From positions 1-64,000 of the forward strand of contig FNCM01000009.1 in NCBI GenBank assembly GCA_900100835.1: DNA of 64,000 nucleotides. The letters run 5' to 3'. This document shows, piece after piece, positions 25,929 to 34,748 of the stretch. The notes beneath the pieces are model-generated. The model was given only the letters and a program-made list of their open reading frames with translations, was not told the origin of the DNA and ran no database searches. Both the position numbers and the translations under genes were made by a program. Positions within the stretch are counted from its first letter, which is position 1. Each line of letters opens with the position of its first letter. This DNA is from Selenomonas sp. WCT3 (GTDB lineage Bacteria; Bacillota; Negativicutes; Selenomonadales; Selenomonadaceae).

Positions 25929-26267
25929 ATGAAGTTTGATAAAAAGAAAGTAACGGCATTGGCAATGGCTGGCATGATGGGATTTGGCATTGCTACAGTT
26001 TCTCTGTCGGGCGTTTCAGAGGCACATCGTCACCATGCTCAGCAGACGTTTGAAGACGGAACGAGCAATAAGTACAGCCATCGCATGAACGAAGAAGATA
26101 TGACGCATAAGCAGAATGTCCGCGCGCTCAAATACCAGAAGCGCCATGGCCAGATTGGCGAGAAAGAGTACAACCGCCAGCTGCGTCAGGAGCAGGAACG
26201 CCATGATAAAATCATCGAGGGCATCAAGGATGAATATGAGGCGCATAATCCGCATAAAAGCAAATAA
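25929..26267 (+). CDS. Small exported His/Arg/Glu-rich protein
   Basis: Protein of 112 residues. It has a Sec signal (hydrophobic about 10-28, likely cleavage near SEA) followed by AHRHHAQQ and a mature part dominated by charged helix, including KQNVRALKYQKRHGQIGEKE and RQEQERHD. The sequence pattern IGEKEYNRQL recalls the SHOCT-type short C-terminal motif (a 'G-I-x-E-x-E/Y' turn), but that is tentative. It could bind metal ions through histidines. The ATG at 25929 is eight bases from AAAGGAG; the one at 25923 is too close. Confidence 0.65.
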   Translation: MKFDKKKVTALAMAGMMGFGIATVSLSGVSEAHRHHAQQTFEDGTSNKYSHRMNEEDMTHKQNVRALKYQKRHGQIGEKEYNRQLRQEQERHDKIIEGIKDEYEAHNPHKSK

Positions 26268-26286
26268 TCCGGAATGCCGGTTTTGA

Positions 26287-26318
26287 CCGTCAGGCAGAGG
26301 CCTGACGGCCTTTTCTTT
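26287..26318 (+). terminator. Rho-independent terminator
   Basis: CCGTCAGG/CCTGACGG stem followed by CCTTTTCTTT. Confidence 0.8.
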
Positions 26319-26321
26319 ATA

Positions 26322-26350
26322 TTGCATATTGCCAGATGAAACGGTATAAT
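26322..26350 (+). promoter_or_regulatory. Promoter of the yaaR-holB-ricT-trmN6-rsmI operon
   Basis: TTGCAT (26322-26327), 17-base spacer, TATAAT (26345-26350), about 70 bases before the first gene. Confidence 0.75.
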
Positions 26351-26422
26351 CAATAATAGGAAACTATGGACAAGTATACGCTTTAGAACTTATTCCGTGA
26401 AACGAAAAGCAGGTGATACATA

Positions 26423-26878
26423 ATGCCGATGAAAATAGATAATATGACGACAAAAGGGCCGTCGATTTCCGTGAGCCGCAGTAGCGAGGATGAGCGTGTC
26501 CGCGACATGGACACTGATTTTAGCACGGAACTTGCCAATCAGGAAGAAACGGTGACAATGGAACAGCTCGACAAGCTGCTCCGGCAGATTGATGAACAGG
26601 GGGCGCGGCTTTCCAAGACGCCGACCTATGATGAACTGAAGTCGTACCGCACGCTCATCAAGAACTTTGTCGGTGAGGCGGTCAATCATATGTATGAGCT
26701 TCACACGCAGGCCGGCTGGGACCGCATGGGCCGTCAGAAGGTGTATACCACCGTTCGCAAAATTGACAAACGGCTGGAGGAGATGGCAGAGAAAATTCGC
26801 CTGGGCCAGGCCAGCCAGCTCGATATTGTGGCCAGTCATGACGCCATCCGCGGGATGCTCGTGGACCTTTACATGTAA
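26423..26878 (+). CDS. yaaR: YaaR-family protein (DUF327)
   Basis: Protein of 151 residues, helical and charged, with the DUF327 core LKSYRTLIKNFVGEAVNHMYE and the C-terminal LVDLYM. Function is unknown. In Bacillus subtilis the family member also sits directly ahead of holB. AGGTG precedes the ATG by seven bases. The stop overlaps the holB start (TAATG). Confidence 0.88.
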   Translation: MPMKIDNMTTKGPSISVSRSSEDERVRDMDTDFSTELANQEETVTMEQLDKLLRQIDEQGARLSKTPTYDELKSYRTLIKNFVGEAVNHMYELHTQAGWDRMGRQKVYTTVRKIDKRLEEMAEKIRLGQASQLDIVASHDAIRGMLVDLYM

Positions 26879-27876
26879 TGGAACTCAATTGGAATAAGAT
26901 TATCGGGCATGAGAAGCAAAAGCGTGAGCTGCGGACCATGCTGCAGGAAGGCCGTCTGCCCCATGCCCTGCTATTCACTGGTCCCGATGGTATCGGCAAG
27001 AAAATGCTAGGGCGGATGCTGGCAGCAGCCATTCTCTGCGGGGAGGAAGATGGCCCCTGCGGTCATTGTGAATCCTGCCAGTCGATGCGGCTTGCCAGTC
27101 ATCCTGATTATTACGAGGTGCTGCCGGAAGTCCGGGGTAAGTCCGCCAAGGTTATTCGTATTGAACAGATTCGCGAGATGCAGACGGTGGCTTCCCGTTA
27201 TCCGGTTATGGCTAAGAGCCGGGTGGTGCTCATCGATGAGGTGGAGTGCATGAATGAGGCGGCTGCCAACAGTCTGTTGAAGACGTTGGAGGAGCCGGAA
27301 GGACAGGTTACCTTCATTTTGGTCACCAGTGCCCGCAGTTCCCTATTGGATACCATTGTTTCCCGCTGTATGCCGGTAGCCTTTGGCATGCTTCCGGTGG
27401 AGGCGATGACGGCTGCCCTGCAGGAGCGCGGCGTTCCGGCAGAAGATGCAGCTGAGCTTTCCGCTTTGGCGGATGGGAGCCTTGGACGGGCGGTAACCCT
27501 CTTCGAAAATGGCGGATTGGCCCTTCGCAACGATGCCCTGTCCGTGCTGTCCCAGCTGGATGACATGGATATGGATAAACTTTGGCAGCTGGCCAAGGAA
27601 AAAGGCGATTTGGAACGGGAAAAACTCGTGGAGTGGTTCCTGTATTTTAATATGCTGCTTCGCGACATGCTGGTGCTTTATGAGGATGGGGCGAGCCCGC
27701 TCTTGTACCATCAGGATTGCCGCGTAAAGCTGGCTCAGCTTTTGCCGCAGTTTCCGGAGCATAAGATATTCGCGATGCTGCGGGAGGTTCGGGAAATGCA
27801 GCGCCGTTTGCAGGCAAATGTAAACCTGCGGTTGCAGATGGAAGGTTTTTTATTGCGTATACGCGATTTGACATAA
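26878..27876 (+). CDS. holB: DNA polymerase III delta' subunit
   Basis: Clamp-loader subunit of 332 residues with the AAA+ fold. TGPDGIGKK (34-42) is the P-loop, CGHCESC (61-67) is the zinc-binding loop typical of clamp-loader subunits, and VLIDEVECMNEAAANSLLKTLEEP gives Walker B and sensor 1 regions. The delta' role is to help load the sliding clamp with tau/gamma and delta. Translation is coupled to yaaR. Neighbours keep the Bacillus order. Confidence 0.93.
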   Translation: MELNWNKIIGHEKQKRELRTMLQEGRLPHALLFTGPDGIGKKMLGRMLAAAILCGEEDGPCGHCESCQSMRLASHPDYYEVLPEVRGKSAKVIRIEQIREMQTVASRYPVMAKSRVVLIDEVECMNEAAANSLLKTLEEPEGQVTFILVTSARSSLLDTIVSRCMPVAFGMLPVEAMTAALQERGVPAEDAAELSALADGSLGRAVTLFENGGLALRNDALSVLSQLDDMDMDKLWQLAKEKGDLEREKLVEWFLYFNMLLRDMLVLYEDGASPLLYHQDCRVKLAQLLPQFPEHKIFAMLREVREMQRRLQANVNLRLQMEGFLLRIRDLT

Positions 27877-27895
27877 AGGTTGTAGGAGGATAATT

Positions 27896-29065
27896 TTGCA
27901 GAAAATCATCGGAGTCCGCTTTAAAAAAGCGGGAAAGATATATTATTTCGGCCCGGGCAATCTGGAGATTGAGGCCGGGCAGCGCGTTATCGTCGAGACT
28001 GCCCGCGGTATGGAGTGCGGGCTGACGGTCCTTGGCCCTCGGGAGGTAGAGGACAGCGAAGTCATGCAGCCGTTGAAGATTGTCCATCGGATAGCCAATG
28101 CTTCCGACCTTCAGCGTCTGGAGGATAACAAGAAACGGGAGAAAGATGCTTTTGGCATTTGTGAGAAAAAGATTCAGGAACACAAACTGCCCATGAAGCT
28201 GGTCGAAGTGGAGTATACCTTCGACATGAACAAGATTATCTTCTACTTTACGGCCGATGGCCGCATCGACTTCCGCAACCTGGTCAAGGACTTGGCCTCG
28301 GTATTCCGTACCCGCATCGAACTTCGCCAGATTGGCGTTCGCGATGAGGCAAAACTCATGGGCGGAATTGGCTGCTGTGGCCGCCCCCTCTGCTGTGCGT
28401 CGTTCCTGGGGGACTTTGAGCCGGTTTCCATCCGCATGGCCAAAGAGCAGAATCTCTCCCTGAATCCCACCAAGATTTCGGGGATTTGCGGCCGCCTGAT
28501 GTGCTGCCTCAAATATGAAAACGACTGTTACTGCGAGAATTGTCACAAGAAGCCTAAGAAGGTGCTGGCACCGACCCAGGGCAGCCGGGTGGTGTCCTTG
28601 GAAGGGGAAGGCAAGGTCATCTCCCTCAACCAGCAGCGCCGCACGGCGACTATCCTGCTGGATAACAGCCGCACGATTGTCGCTTCCTGGGAAGATGTCA
28701 TCGAGAAGGATGATGACAGCGATATGATGGAGGGCTTCGAGGTTCCCCGTGAGGAAATCATCGCGGCACCGGAGATAGCGGAAGACAGCGGCAAGCAGCC
28801 GGAACAGCAGGAGCGTCCGCGCCGTGAACGCAACCGCCGTCCGCGGGAGAAACGCAAGGACGATGGCCGGCGGGACAACCGTGACGGCCGGGAAAACAAA
28901 GACCATCGCGGTGGCAATTCCCATAATCGCCGCCGTCCACGGGGAGAGCATGAGAAACAGAACCGGGAAGGCGGCAATCGCCAGCGCCGCGACCGCCGTC
29001 CACGGGGCAGCCGTGAGAAGGGCAATGGTGGCAATAACGGTGGAGGAAGAGAAAACAAAGAATGA
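27896..29065 (+). CDS. ricT: RicT (YaaT) PSP1-domain protein with Arg-rich tail
   Basis: Protein of 389 residues; the PSP1 domain and cysteine clusters match YaaT/RicT, which in B. subtilis works with RicA and RicF to direct RNase Y mRNA maturation and carries Fe-S clusters. GCCGRPLCC (about 156-164) and CGRLMCC plus CYCENC (about 199-217) are visible. TTG at 27896 is the start, six bases after AGGAGGA. The last 90 residues are an Arg/Gly/Asn-rich disordered tail (many RPRR, RRDRR and NRRRP repeats) not found in the 275-residue Bacillus protein. The stop overlaps the next start. Confidence 0.9.
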   Translation: MQKIIGVRFKKAGKIYYFGPGNLEIEAGQRVIVETARGMECGLTVLGPREVEDSEVMQPLKIVHRIANASDLQRLEDNKKREKDAFGICEKKIQEHKLPMKLVEVEYTFDMNKIIFYFTADGRIDFRNLVKDLASVFRTRIELRQIGVRDEAKLMGGIGCCGRPLCCASFLGDFEPVSIRMAKEQNLSLNPTKISGICGRLMCCLKYENDCYCENCHKKPKKVLAPTQGSRVVSLEGEGKVISLNQQRRTATILLDNSRTIVASWEDVIEKDDDSDMMEGFEVPREEIIAAPEIAEDSGKQPEQQERPRRERNRRPREKRKDDGRRDNRDGRENKDHRGGNSHNRRRPRGEHEKQNREGGNRQRRDRRPRGSREKGNGGNNGGGRENKE

Positions 29066-29814
29066 GAGACGTCAGCCTGAAAGAAAATGAACGGCTTGAC
29101 GATTTGATGAGGAGCGGGCGGCACATCATCCAGAATACGCAGGAATTTTGCTTTTCTCTGGATGCGGTGCTGCTCGCCCACTTTTTATCGTGGAAAAGCC
29201 GGCAGCGGGTTTTGGATTTGGGCACGGGGACAGGGGTGATTCCCCTGCTGATTGCCGATGAGGTAGCTCGGGTAGATGCCATTGAACTAAACGAAGTCAT
29301 GGCGGATGTGGCGGCCCGCAACGTTTGGATGAATGAACTGGACGACAAGATTTTTGTAAAAGCTGGAGATTATCGTCAAATCCGGGAGCTTTATGCCCCG
29401 GAGTCTTTTGATGCGGTGGTGGCTAATCCCCCCTATCGGCCTGTGGCCCACGGCCAGGTCAATCAAATGTCAGGGGTGGCTAGAGCCCGCCATGAGTTTA
29501 CGGCGACGTTGGATGATGTGGTTCGGGCGGCCCGCTTTGCCCTGCGTTTCGGGGGGCGCTTTGCCATGGTCCATCTGCCAGAACGGTTGGGGGAAATCAT
29601 TGTGAGCCTTCACGAACACCAGATGGAGCCCAAGCGGCTGCAGATGGTTCAGCCCAAAGCTGGCAAGGCCCCCAATATGATGCTGATTGAAGCGGTGGTG
29701 GGGGCTGCCCCCGGGGGCCTCAAGGTACTGCCGCCCCTCATTGTCCATCAGGAAGATGGTAGTTATACCGCAGAAATCCTGCAGATTTACGGCATGGAGG
29801 AAGGGAACAAATGA
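29062..29814 (+). CDS. trmN6: tRNA1(Val) adenine-37 N6-methyltransferase-like
   Basis: Protein of 250 residues of the YabB/YfiC family. VLDLGTGTGVIPLLIA is the S-adenosylmethionine motif and VVANPPYRPV the NPPY catalytic motif for adenine N6 methylation. It probably modifies A37 of tRNA-Val. The start overlaps the ricT stop (ATGA) and its stop overlaps rsmI, so it is translationally coupled at both ends, in the same place as B. subtilis yabB. Confidence 0.9.
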   Translation: MRDVSLKENERLDDLMRSGRHIIQNTQEFCFSLDAVLLAHFLSWKSRQRVLDLGTGTGVIPLLIADEVARVDAIELNEVMADVAARNVWMNELDDKIFVKAGDYRQIRELYAPESFDAVVANPPYRPVAHGQVNQMSGVARARHEFTATLDDVVRAARFALRFGGRFAMVHLPERLGEIIVSLHEHQMEPKRLQMVQPKAGKAPNMMLIEAVVGAAPGGLKVLPPLIVHQEDGSYTAEILQIYGMEEGNK

Positions 29815-30671
29815 CAACGGAAGAGAAGAAGGGCACGCTGTATTTGTGTGCAACCCCAATCGGCAATCTGGAAGATATGACCTATCGCGCTGTGCGGATG
29901 CTGGGGGAAGTGGACTTGATTGCGGCCGAGGATACCCGACACACCCGGCAGCTGTTGACGCATTTTGACATTCATACGAAGCTGACCAGCTATCACGAAC
30001 ACAATAAATTTACCAAGGGGCCGGAACTTATCGAATACCTGCAGCAGGGCCATGACCTGGTCTGTGTCAGCGATGCAGGGCTGCCGGGGATTTGCGACCC
30101 CGGCAGCCATTTAGCGGAATTGGCGATTGCGGCGGGCATCCGTGTGTCACCGCTGCCGGGGTGCAACGCCGGCCTTTCGGCACTGATTTGTTCAGGCCTT
30201 GATACGACGCTGTTCACCTTTGTGGGCTTTTTGCCCAAGACGGCGAAAAAACAGCAGGAAACCCTGGCACGGGTCAAGGGCTATGAGGGAACCTTGATTT
30301 TTTATGAGGCCCCCCATCATTTGAAGGCAACCCTCAAGCAGCTTGAGGGTTGCTTGGGGAACCGCCGGGCGGTATTGGGCCGTGAGCTTACGAAGAAATT
30401 CGAGGAATTTCGCCGGGGCAGCCTGCAGGAGTTGTTGGCCTATTATCAGGAAAATGACCCGCGGGGTGAATATGTCATTTTGGTGGAAGGTGCCAGCGAG
30501 GAGTCGTGCTCAGTGGAAGAAGATACACTGCCCAAGGACCCAGTTCGCCTTTGTCAGCAGTTGATGGCTGACGGTTTGGATAAGAAGTCGGCCATGCGGG
30601 AAACGGCTAAGAAGTTGGGCCTCAGCCGGCGGGATGTTTATCAGGCGCTGCTGGCAGAGGACGCCGAATAA
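29811..30671 (+). CDS. rsmI: 16S rRNA 2'-O-ribose C1402 methyltransferase
   Basis: Protein of 286 residues, tetrapyrrole-methylase fold. LYLCATPIGNLEDMTYRAVR, IAAEDTRHTRQLL and VSDAGLPGICDPG are RsmI signatures. It methylates the ribose of C1402 in the decoding centre. It ends the coupled operon; a separate promoter for metG follows. Confidence 0.95.
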   Translation: MTTEEKKGTLYLCATPIGNLEDMTYRAVRMLGEVDLIAAEDTRHTRQLLTHFDIHTKLTSYHEHNKFTKGPELIEYLQQGHDLVCVSDAGLPGICDPGSHLAELAIAAGIRVSPLPGCNAGLSALICSGLDTTLFTFVGFLPKTAKKQQETLARVKGYEGTLIFYEAPHHLKATLKQLEGCLGNRRAVLGRELTKKFEEFRRGSLQELLAYYQENDPRGEYVILVEGASEESCSVEEDTLPKDPVRLCQQLMADGLDKKSAMRETAKKLGLSRRDVYQALLAEDAE

Positions 30672-30718
30672 GCGGTAACAGGGATTTTGCCCAGATAGCT
30701 GACCGGACAATTTTGCCT

Positions 30719-30748
30719 TTGGCAAAATGGCCGCAATGGCGTTATAAT
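30719..30748 (+). promoter_or_regulatory. metG promoter with overlapping hairpin
   Basis: TTGGCA (30719-30724), 18-base spacer, TATAAT (30743-30748). The inverted repeat ATTTTGCC/GGCAAAAT (30710-30728) overlaps the -35 box; it may be a weak terminator for rsmI or an operator. Confidence 0.6.
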
Positions 30749-30807
30749 AGAAAAGATAGACGAAAACCCGAATCATTAGCGGGTTATTATAAGGAGGATC
30801 ATTTTCC

Positions 30808-32742
30808 ATGACAGAGAAAAAACCATTTTACATTACGACACCGATTTATTATCCGAGTGCTAAGCTGCACATCGGTCATGCATACTGCACGACGATTGCG
30901 GATTCTATTGCTCGTTTTCACCGTTTGGCCGGTGAAGATGTGTTCTTTCTGACTGGTTCAGACGAACATGGTCAGAAAATCCAGGAGAAGGCCGAAGAGC
31001 AGGGAATCAAGCCCATCGAGTACACGAATAAAATCGTTGCCGGTTTCCAGAATCTCTGGAAACTCTTGAACATCAGCAACGATGATTTCATCCGCACGAC
31101 CGAGAAACGTCATGAGAAAGTGGTTCAGGAAATCTTCCGCCGTATCTATGCCAAAGGCGATATCTACAAAGGCTCGTATAAAGGCCTTTACTGCACGCCT
31201 TGCGAGAGCTACTGGACGGAGCACCAGCTGGATGAAAACGGTTGCTGCCCGGACTGCCATCGCCCGGTTCAGGAAGTAGCCGAAGAAGCTTATTTCTTCA
31301 AGATGAGCAACTACCAGGATAAAATCCTGGATTACATCGAGAAGAATCCGGATTTCATCCAGCCGGCTTCCCGCCGCAATGAGATGATTAACTTCATCAA
31401 ACAGGGATTGGAGGACCTCTGCATTTCGCGTACCTCCTTTGATTGGGGTATTCCGGTTCCCATCGATGAAAAACATGTTATCTATGTTTGGTTCGATGCG
31501 CTGACGAACTATCTTACGCCAATCGGCTTCCTCGATGACCCGGAGAAGTTTAACAAATTCTGGCCAGCAGACCTGCATCTGGTGGGCAAGGAAATCGTCC
31601 GTTTCCACACTATTATCTGGCCGTGCATCCTGATGGCACTGGATCTGCCACTGCCGAAGAAGGTTTATGGCCACGGCTGGTTGATTGTCGATGGCGACAA
31701 GATGTCCAAATCCAAGGGCAACGTAGTTGACCCGATTGGCCTTATCGATGAGTTTGGCGCCGATGCGATCCGTTACTTCCTGCTCCGGGAAATCAATTTG
31801 GGACAGGATGGCAACTTCTCCCGGGATGCCCTTATCCAGCGTATCAACAGTGATTTGGCCAATGACTTGGGCAATCTGCTGCACCGTACCCTTAACATGA
31901 TCGGCAAGTTCCAGGATGGTGTGGTACTGGCGCCCCAGGGAGAGAGTGAAATCGATAAATCCCTGAAGGCTGATGCTGCAGAAACGGTTAAGTTCTTTGA
32001 TGAGAACATGCAGAAGATGGAATTGTCCCTTACCATCAAGAAGGTTTGGGCCTTCATCAGCCGGGCCAACAAGTATATTGACGAAACGGCCCCCTGGGCT
32101 CTGGCCAAGGATGAAACGAAGAAACAGGAACTGGCAAATGTCATGTACAATCTGGTGGAATCCCTGCGCCATATCAGCGTGCTGATTGAGCCGTTTATGC
32201 CGGTTACCGCTGGGCGCATCTGGCAGCAGCTCAACCTGCCGCAGGCTTTTGCGACGGTACAGCTTGACGATATCCGCCAGTGGGGCGGCACGCCGGCTGA
32301 CCTCAAGGTCGGTACGCCGGAGCAGCTCTTCCCGCGCATTGAAGTGGAGAAAGAGGAACAGCCGAAACAGGCCAAACAGCCAAAGCAGAAAAAAGAGAAG
32401 AAGGCAGAAAAGAAAGCCGATAACGGCGAAGTCACTTTTGATGAATTCAGCAAGGTGCAGCTTCGTGTCGTCAAGGTTTTGGAAGCTGAGCCAGTTCCGG
32501 AAACGGAGAAACTGCTGAAACTCAAGGTGGATTTGGGATCGGAACAGCGCGAACTGGTATCGGGCATTGCCAAACACTACGCACCAGCTGACCTCATCGG
32601 TAAAAATGTCGTCATGGTGGTAAACCTCAAGCCAGCGAAAATCCGTGGCGTTGTTTCCCATGGGATGATTCTGGCGGCATCGGCTGGGGATGACTTGAAA
32701 GTCCTGTCCGTGGATATGCCGGTAGGAGCTGTCGTAAAATGA
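30808..32742 (+). CDS. metG: Methionyl-tRNA synthetase
   Basis: Class I synthetase of 644 residues. HIGH is at 21-24 and KMSKS at 298-302. The zinc-knuckle insert CTPC...CPDC (from about Cys130) is the bacterial type with one knuckle. A Lys-rich linker leads to a C-terminal OB-fold tRNA-binding domain (about 545-644, FDEFSKVQLRVVKVLEAE). It charges initiator and elongator tRNA-Met. AAGGAGGATC precedes the ATG. The stop overlaps tatD (ATGATG). Confidence 0.97.
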   Translation: MTEKKPFYITTPIYYPSAKLHIGHAYCTTIADSIARFHRLAGEDVFFLTGSDEHGQKIQEKAEEQGIKPIEYTNKIVAGFQNLWKLLNISNDDFIRTTEKRHEKVVQEIFRRIYAKGDIYKGSYKGLYCTPCESYWTEHQLDENGCCPDCHRPVQEVAEEAYFFKMSNYQDKILDYIEKNPDFIQPASRRNEMINFIKQGLEDLCISRTSFDWGIPVPIDEKHVIYVWFDALTNYLTPIGFLDDPEKFNKFWPADLHLVGKEIVRFHTIIWPCILMALDLPLPKKVYGHGWLIVDGDKMSKSKGNVVDPIGLIDEFGADAIRYFLLREINLGQDGNFSRDALIQRINSDLANDLGNLLHRTLNMIGKFQDGVVLAPQGESEIDKSLKADAAETVKFFDENMQKMELSLTIKKVWAFISRANKYIDETAPWALAKDETKKQELANVMYNLVESLRHISVLIEPFMPVTAGRIWQQLNLPQAFATVQLDDIRQWGGTPADLKVGTPEQLFPRIEVEKEEQPKQAKQPKQKKEKKAEKKADNGEVTFDEFSKVQLRVVKVLEAEPVPETEKLLKLKVDLGSEQRELVSGIAKHYAPADLIGKNVVMVVNLKPAKIRGVVSHGMILAASAGDDLKVLSVDMPVGAVVK

Positions 32743-33512
32743 TGGAGCTGGTGGATACCCATACCCATCTAAACGATGCGAAATTTTCCGGTCATGAGCA
32801 GGAGGCAATTGAGCGGGCCAGAAAAAACGGTGTAACCCGTATCATCAATATGGGGGATACGCTGGAGTCCTCTGCCAAGGCGGTGGAATTGGCAGCGGCT
32901 TATGAGGGCGTTTATGCCGGTGTCGGCATCCATCCCGAGGAAGCCTTCCCGCTGACTAGCCGGGAAGATGAGAGGCTGGCGGCCTGGACCCAGCAGCCAC
33001 GGGTGGTGGCTATTGGGGAAATCGGCTTGGATTATTACTGGGAAAAGGACCAGGAGAAACGCCAGCTGCAGCAGCAGGTGTTTATTCATCAGCTGGATTT
33101 GGCTCGTCAGCTGCATCTGCCGGTCTGTGTCCATGACCGGGATGCTCATGGAGATACTCTGGCCATCCTCAAACGGGAAGGAAAGGGTATTCGTGGTGTT
33201 ATGCACTGTTTTTCGGGAAGCTGGGAAATGGCGCAGGAGCTTTTGAAGATGGGCTGGTACATCGGAGTGGATGGGCCGCTGACCTTCAAGAACGCCGCCA
33301 AGCTGCCGGAAATCGTGCAGAAATTCCCGTTAGAGCGCCTGCTGGTGGAGACGGATGCTCCCTATATGGCTCCGGTTCCCATGCGGGGCAAGCAAAACGA
33401 GCCGGCTTATGTCCGGTTTGTGGCTGAGAAAGTAGCCGAAATCAAGGGCATTTCGATGGAAATTGTGGCAAAACAAACCTCACAGAATGCGGAGGAATTA
33501 TACGGGCTTTAA
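32739..33512 (+). CDS. tatD: TatD-family metal-dependent hydrolase
   Basis: Protein of 257 residues, TIM-barrel amidohydrolase fold. The metal ligands are visible: THTHLND at the N terminus, GEIGLDYYW, HDRDAHGD, MHCFSGSW and ETDAPYMAP. TatD proteins are 3'-5' exodeoxyribonucleases or D-aminoacyl-type hydrolases. It is coupled to metG as in B. subtilis metS-yabD. Two ATG codons in a row (32739, 32742) are both possible starts. Confidence 0.93.
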   Translation: MMELVDTHTHLNDAKFSGHEQEAIERARKNGVTRIINMGDTLESSAKAVELAAAYEGVYAGVGIHPEEAFPLTSREDERLAAWTQQPRVVAIGEIGLDYYWEKDQEKRQLQQQVFIHQLDLARQLHLPVCVHDRDAHGDTLAILKREGKGIRGVMHCFSGSWEMAQELLKMGWYIGVDGPLTFKNAAKLPEIVQKFPLERLLVETDAPYMAPVPMRGKQNEPAYVRFVAEKVAEIKGISMEIVAKQTSQNAEELYGL

Positions 33513-33537
33513 ACCCTAAAAATCATGATTTTTTAGC

Positions 33538-33583
33538 AAAAGTGGTGGACGACCTCACGAAAGAGGCCTCCACCACTTTTCTA
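33538..33583 (+). terminator. Rho-independent terminator
   Basis: AAAAGTGGTGGA/TCCACCACTTTT stem with an internal CCTC/GAGG pairing, followed by T residues. Confidence 0.8.
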
Positions 33584-33706
33584 TTCCCATTTTTCAGCTT
33601 GTTTTCAGCGTAAAGTGGGAGAATAGATACGTTGAATTTGACAAGTAAGTTTGCCACATGGTATACTTCTTGAAGTTCTTCACGCAAAATTTAAAGGGGG
33701 CTTTCA

Positions 33707-34525
33707 ATGAGTTTAACGAAACTTATTACGTTCAACAAAAAAGAAAAGAAAATGGTGCTTTGCTTGATGCTGGCAGCCATGATGATGATGACAACGGGTT
33801 TTACCCGCAATACGATTCCTACGAATATTCACCAGGTATCCATCGAAGTCGATGGACGTACCATTACTACCAATACTACCCATACGAGCCCGGACTATAT
33901 CCTTTCCCGGGCTGGCGTGAAACTTAGCGCCAATGATGAATTCCATATGGAAAAAATCAATGATAGAAATACGAAAATCACAGTTTACCGCGCGGTCCCG
34001 GTAACTGTATCGTACGAAGGTCAGAAAAAGGAAGTTATGACCAGTAAGCAGACCGTAGGAGACGCCCTGATCGAGTTGGGCTACAACCTGGAAGACGTTG
34101 ATGCGGCTCCGGGGCTGGATACGAAAATTGAGGAGAACTTAGACATAGTTGTTAAAGACAATGCCGCTAAACTTCAGGCATTGGCTCTGAAGCGTGAAGA
34201 GATGATGAAACCAAAGGTACAGACGGAGAGCGGCTCCACGAGCTATCGCGCTGTCTATACGATGGAAGCAACGGCGTACCTGCCGACGGATGGCAGCCCG
34301 GAAGGCCTTACGGCCATGGGGATTCCTGCTACGCGCGGTGTCGTTGCCGTAGACCCGCGGGTGATTCCGCTGGGTTCCCGCGTGTATATCCCCGGTTATG
34401 GCATTGCCATTGCCGCTGATACGGGCGGCGCAATCCGTGGCGAGCGCATCGACCTTTGCATGGAAACTTATAGTGAGTGCATGAACTTTGGTCGCCGCGA
34501 CGTACAGGTCTACGTGTTAGACTGA
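33707..34525 (+). CDS. 3D-domain cell-wall protein (YabE-like)
   Basis: Protein of 272 residues. A membrane or signal segment is at about 16-32, DUF348 ubiquitin-like domains at about 44-140, then a 3D domain at 185-272 with the three aspartates Asp206, Asp228 and Asp239 in VAVDPRVIPLGS, AADTGG and RIDLCM. 3D domains are lytic-transglycosylase-like and associated with peptidoglycan remodelling. There is no G5 domain, which distinguishes it from RpfB-like proteins. Its position after tatD matches yabE. AAAGGGGG precedes the ATG. Confidence 0.88.
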   Translation: MSLTKLITFNKKEKKMVLCLMLAAMMMMTTGFTRNTIPTNIHQVSIEVDGRTITTNTTHTSPDYILSRAGVKLSANDEFHMEKINDRNTKITVYRAVPVTVSYEGQKKEVMTSKQTVGDALIELGYNLEDVDAAPGLDTKIEENLDIVVKDNAAKLQALALKREEMMKPKVQTESGSTSYRAVYTMEATAYLPTDGSPEGLTAMGIPATRGVVAVDPRVIPLGSRVYIPGYGIAIAADTGGAIRGERIDLCMETYSECMNFGRRDVQVYVLD

Positions 34526-34540
34526 TTGTCAATTCAAATA

Positions 34541-34575
34541 GAAGCCTTTCCGGATAAATCGGAAGGGCTTTTTTC
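34541..34575 (+). terminator. Rho-independent terminator
   Basis: AAGCCTTTCCG/CGGAAGGGCTT stem followed by TTTTT. Confidence 0.85.
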
Positions 34576-34748
34576 TTGTCCACAGGAAAATGGCTTGGGC
34601 GTATTCCCATGAAGATGTATTAATTAATCTACTTTTGTAACATTTATTAACATTTTTTAAAAGAATTATGCTATAATTATTGTTAATTGATAGCAGTTGG
34701 TTATCCTGGCGGATTCAGCTGTTCAAACCACCGAAAGGACGCATGTTG

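Noticed and set aside
30958..32808. A 616-residue minus-strand frame opposite metG
   Set aside because: It mirrors the methionyl-tRNA synthetase coding sequence; no signals of its own.
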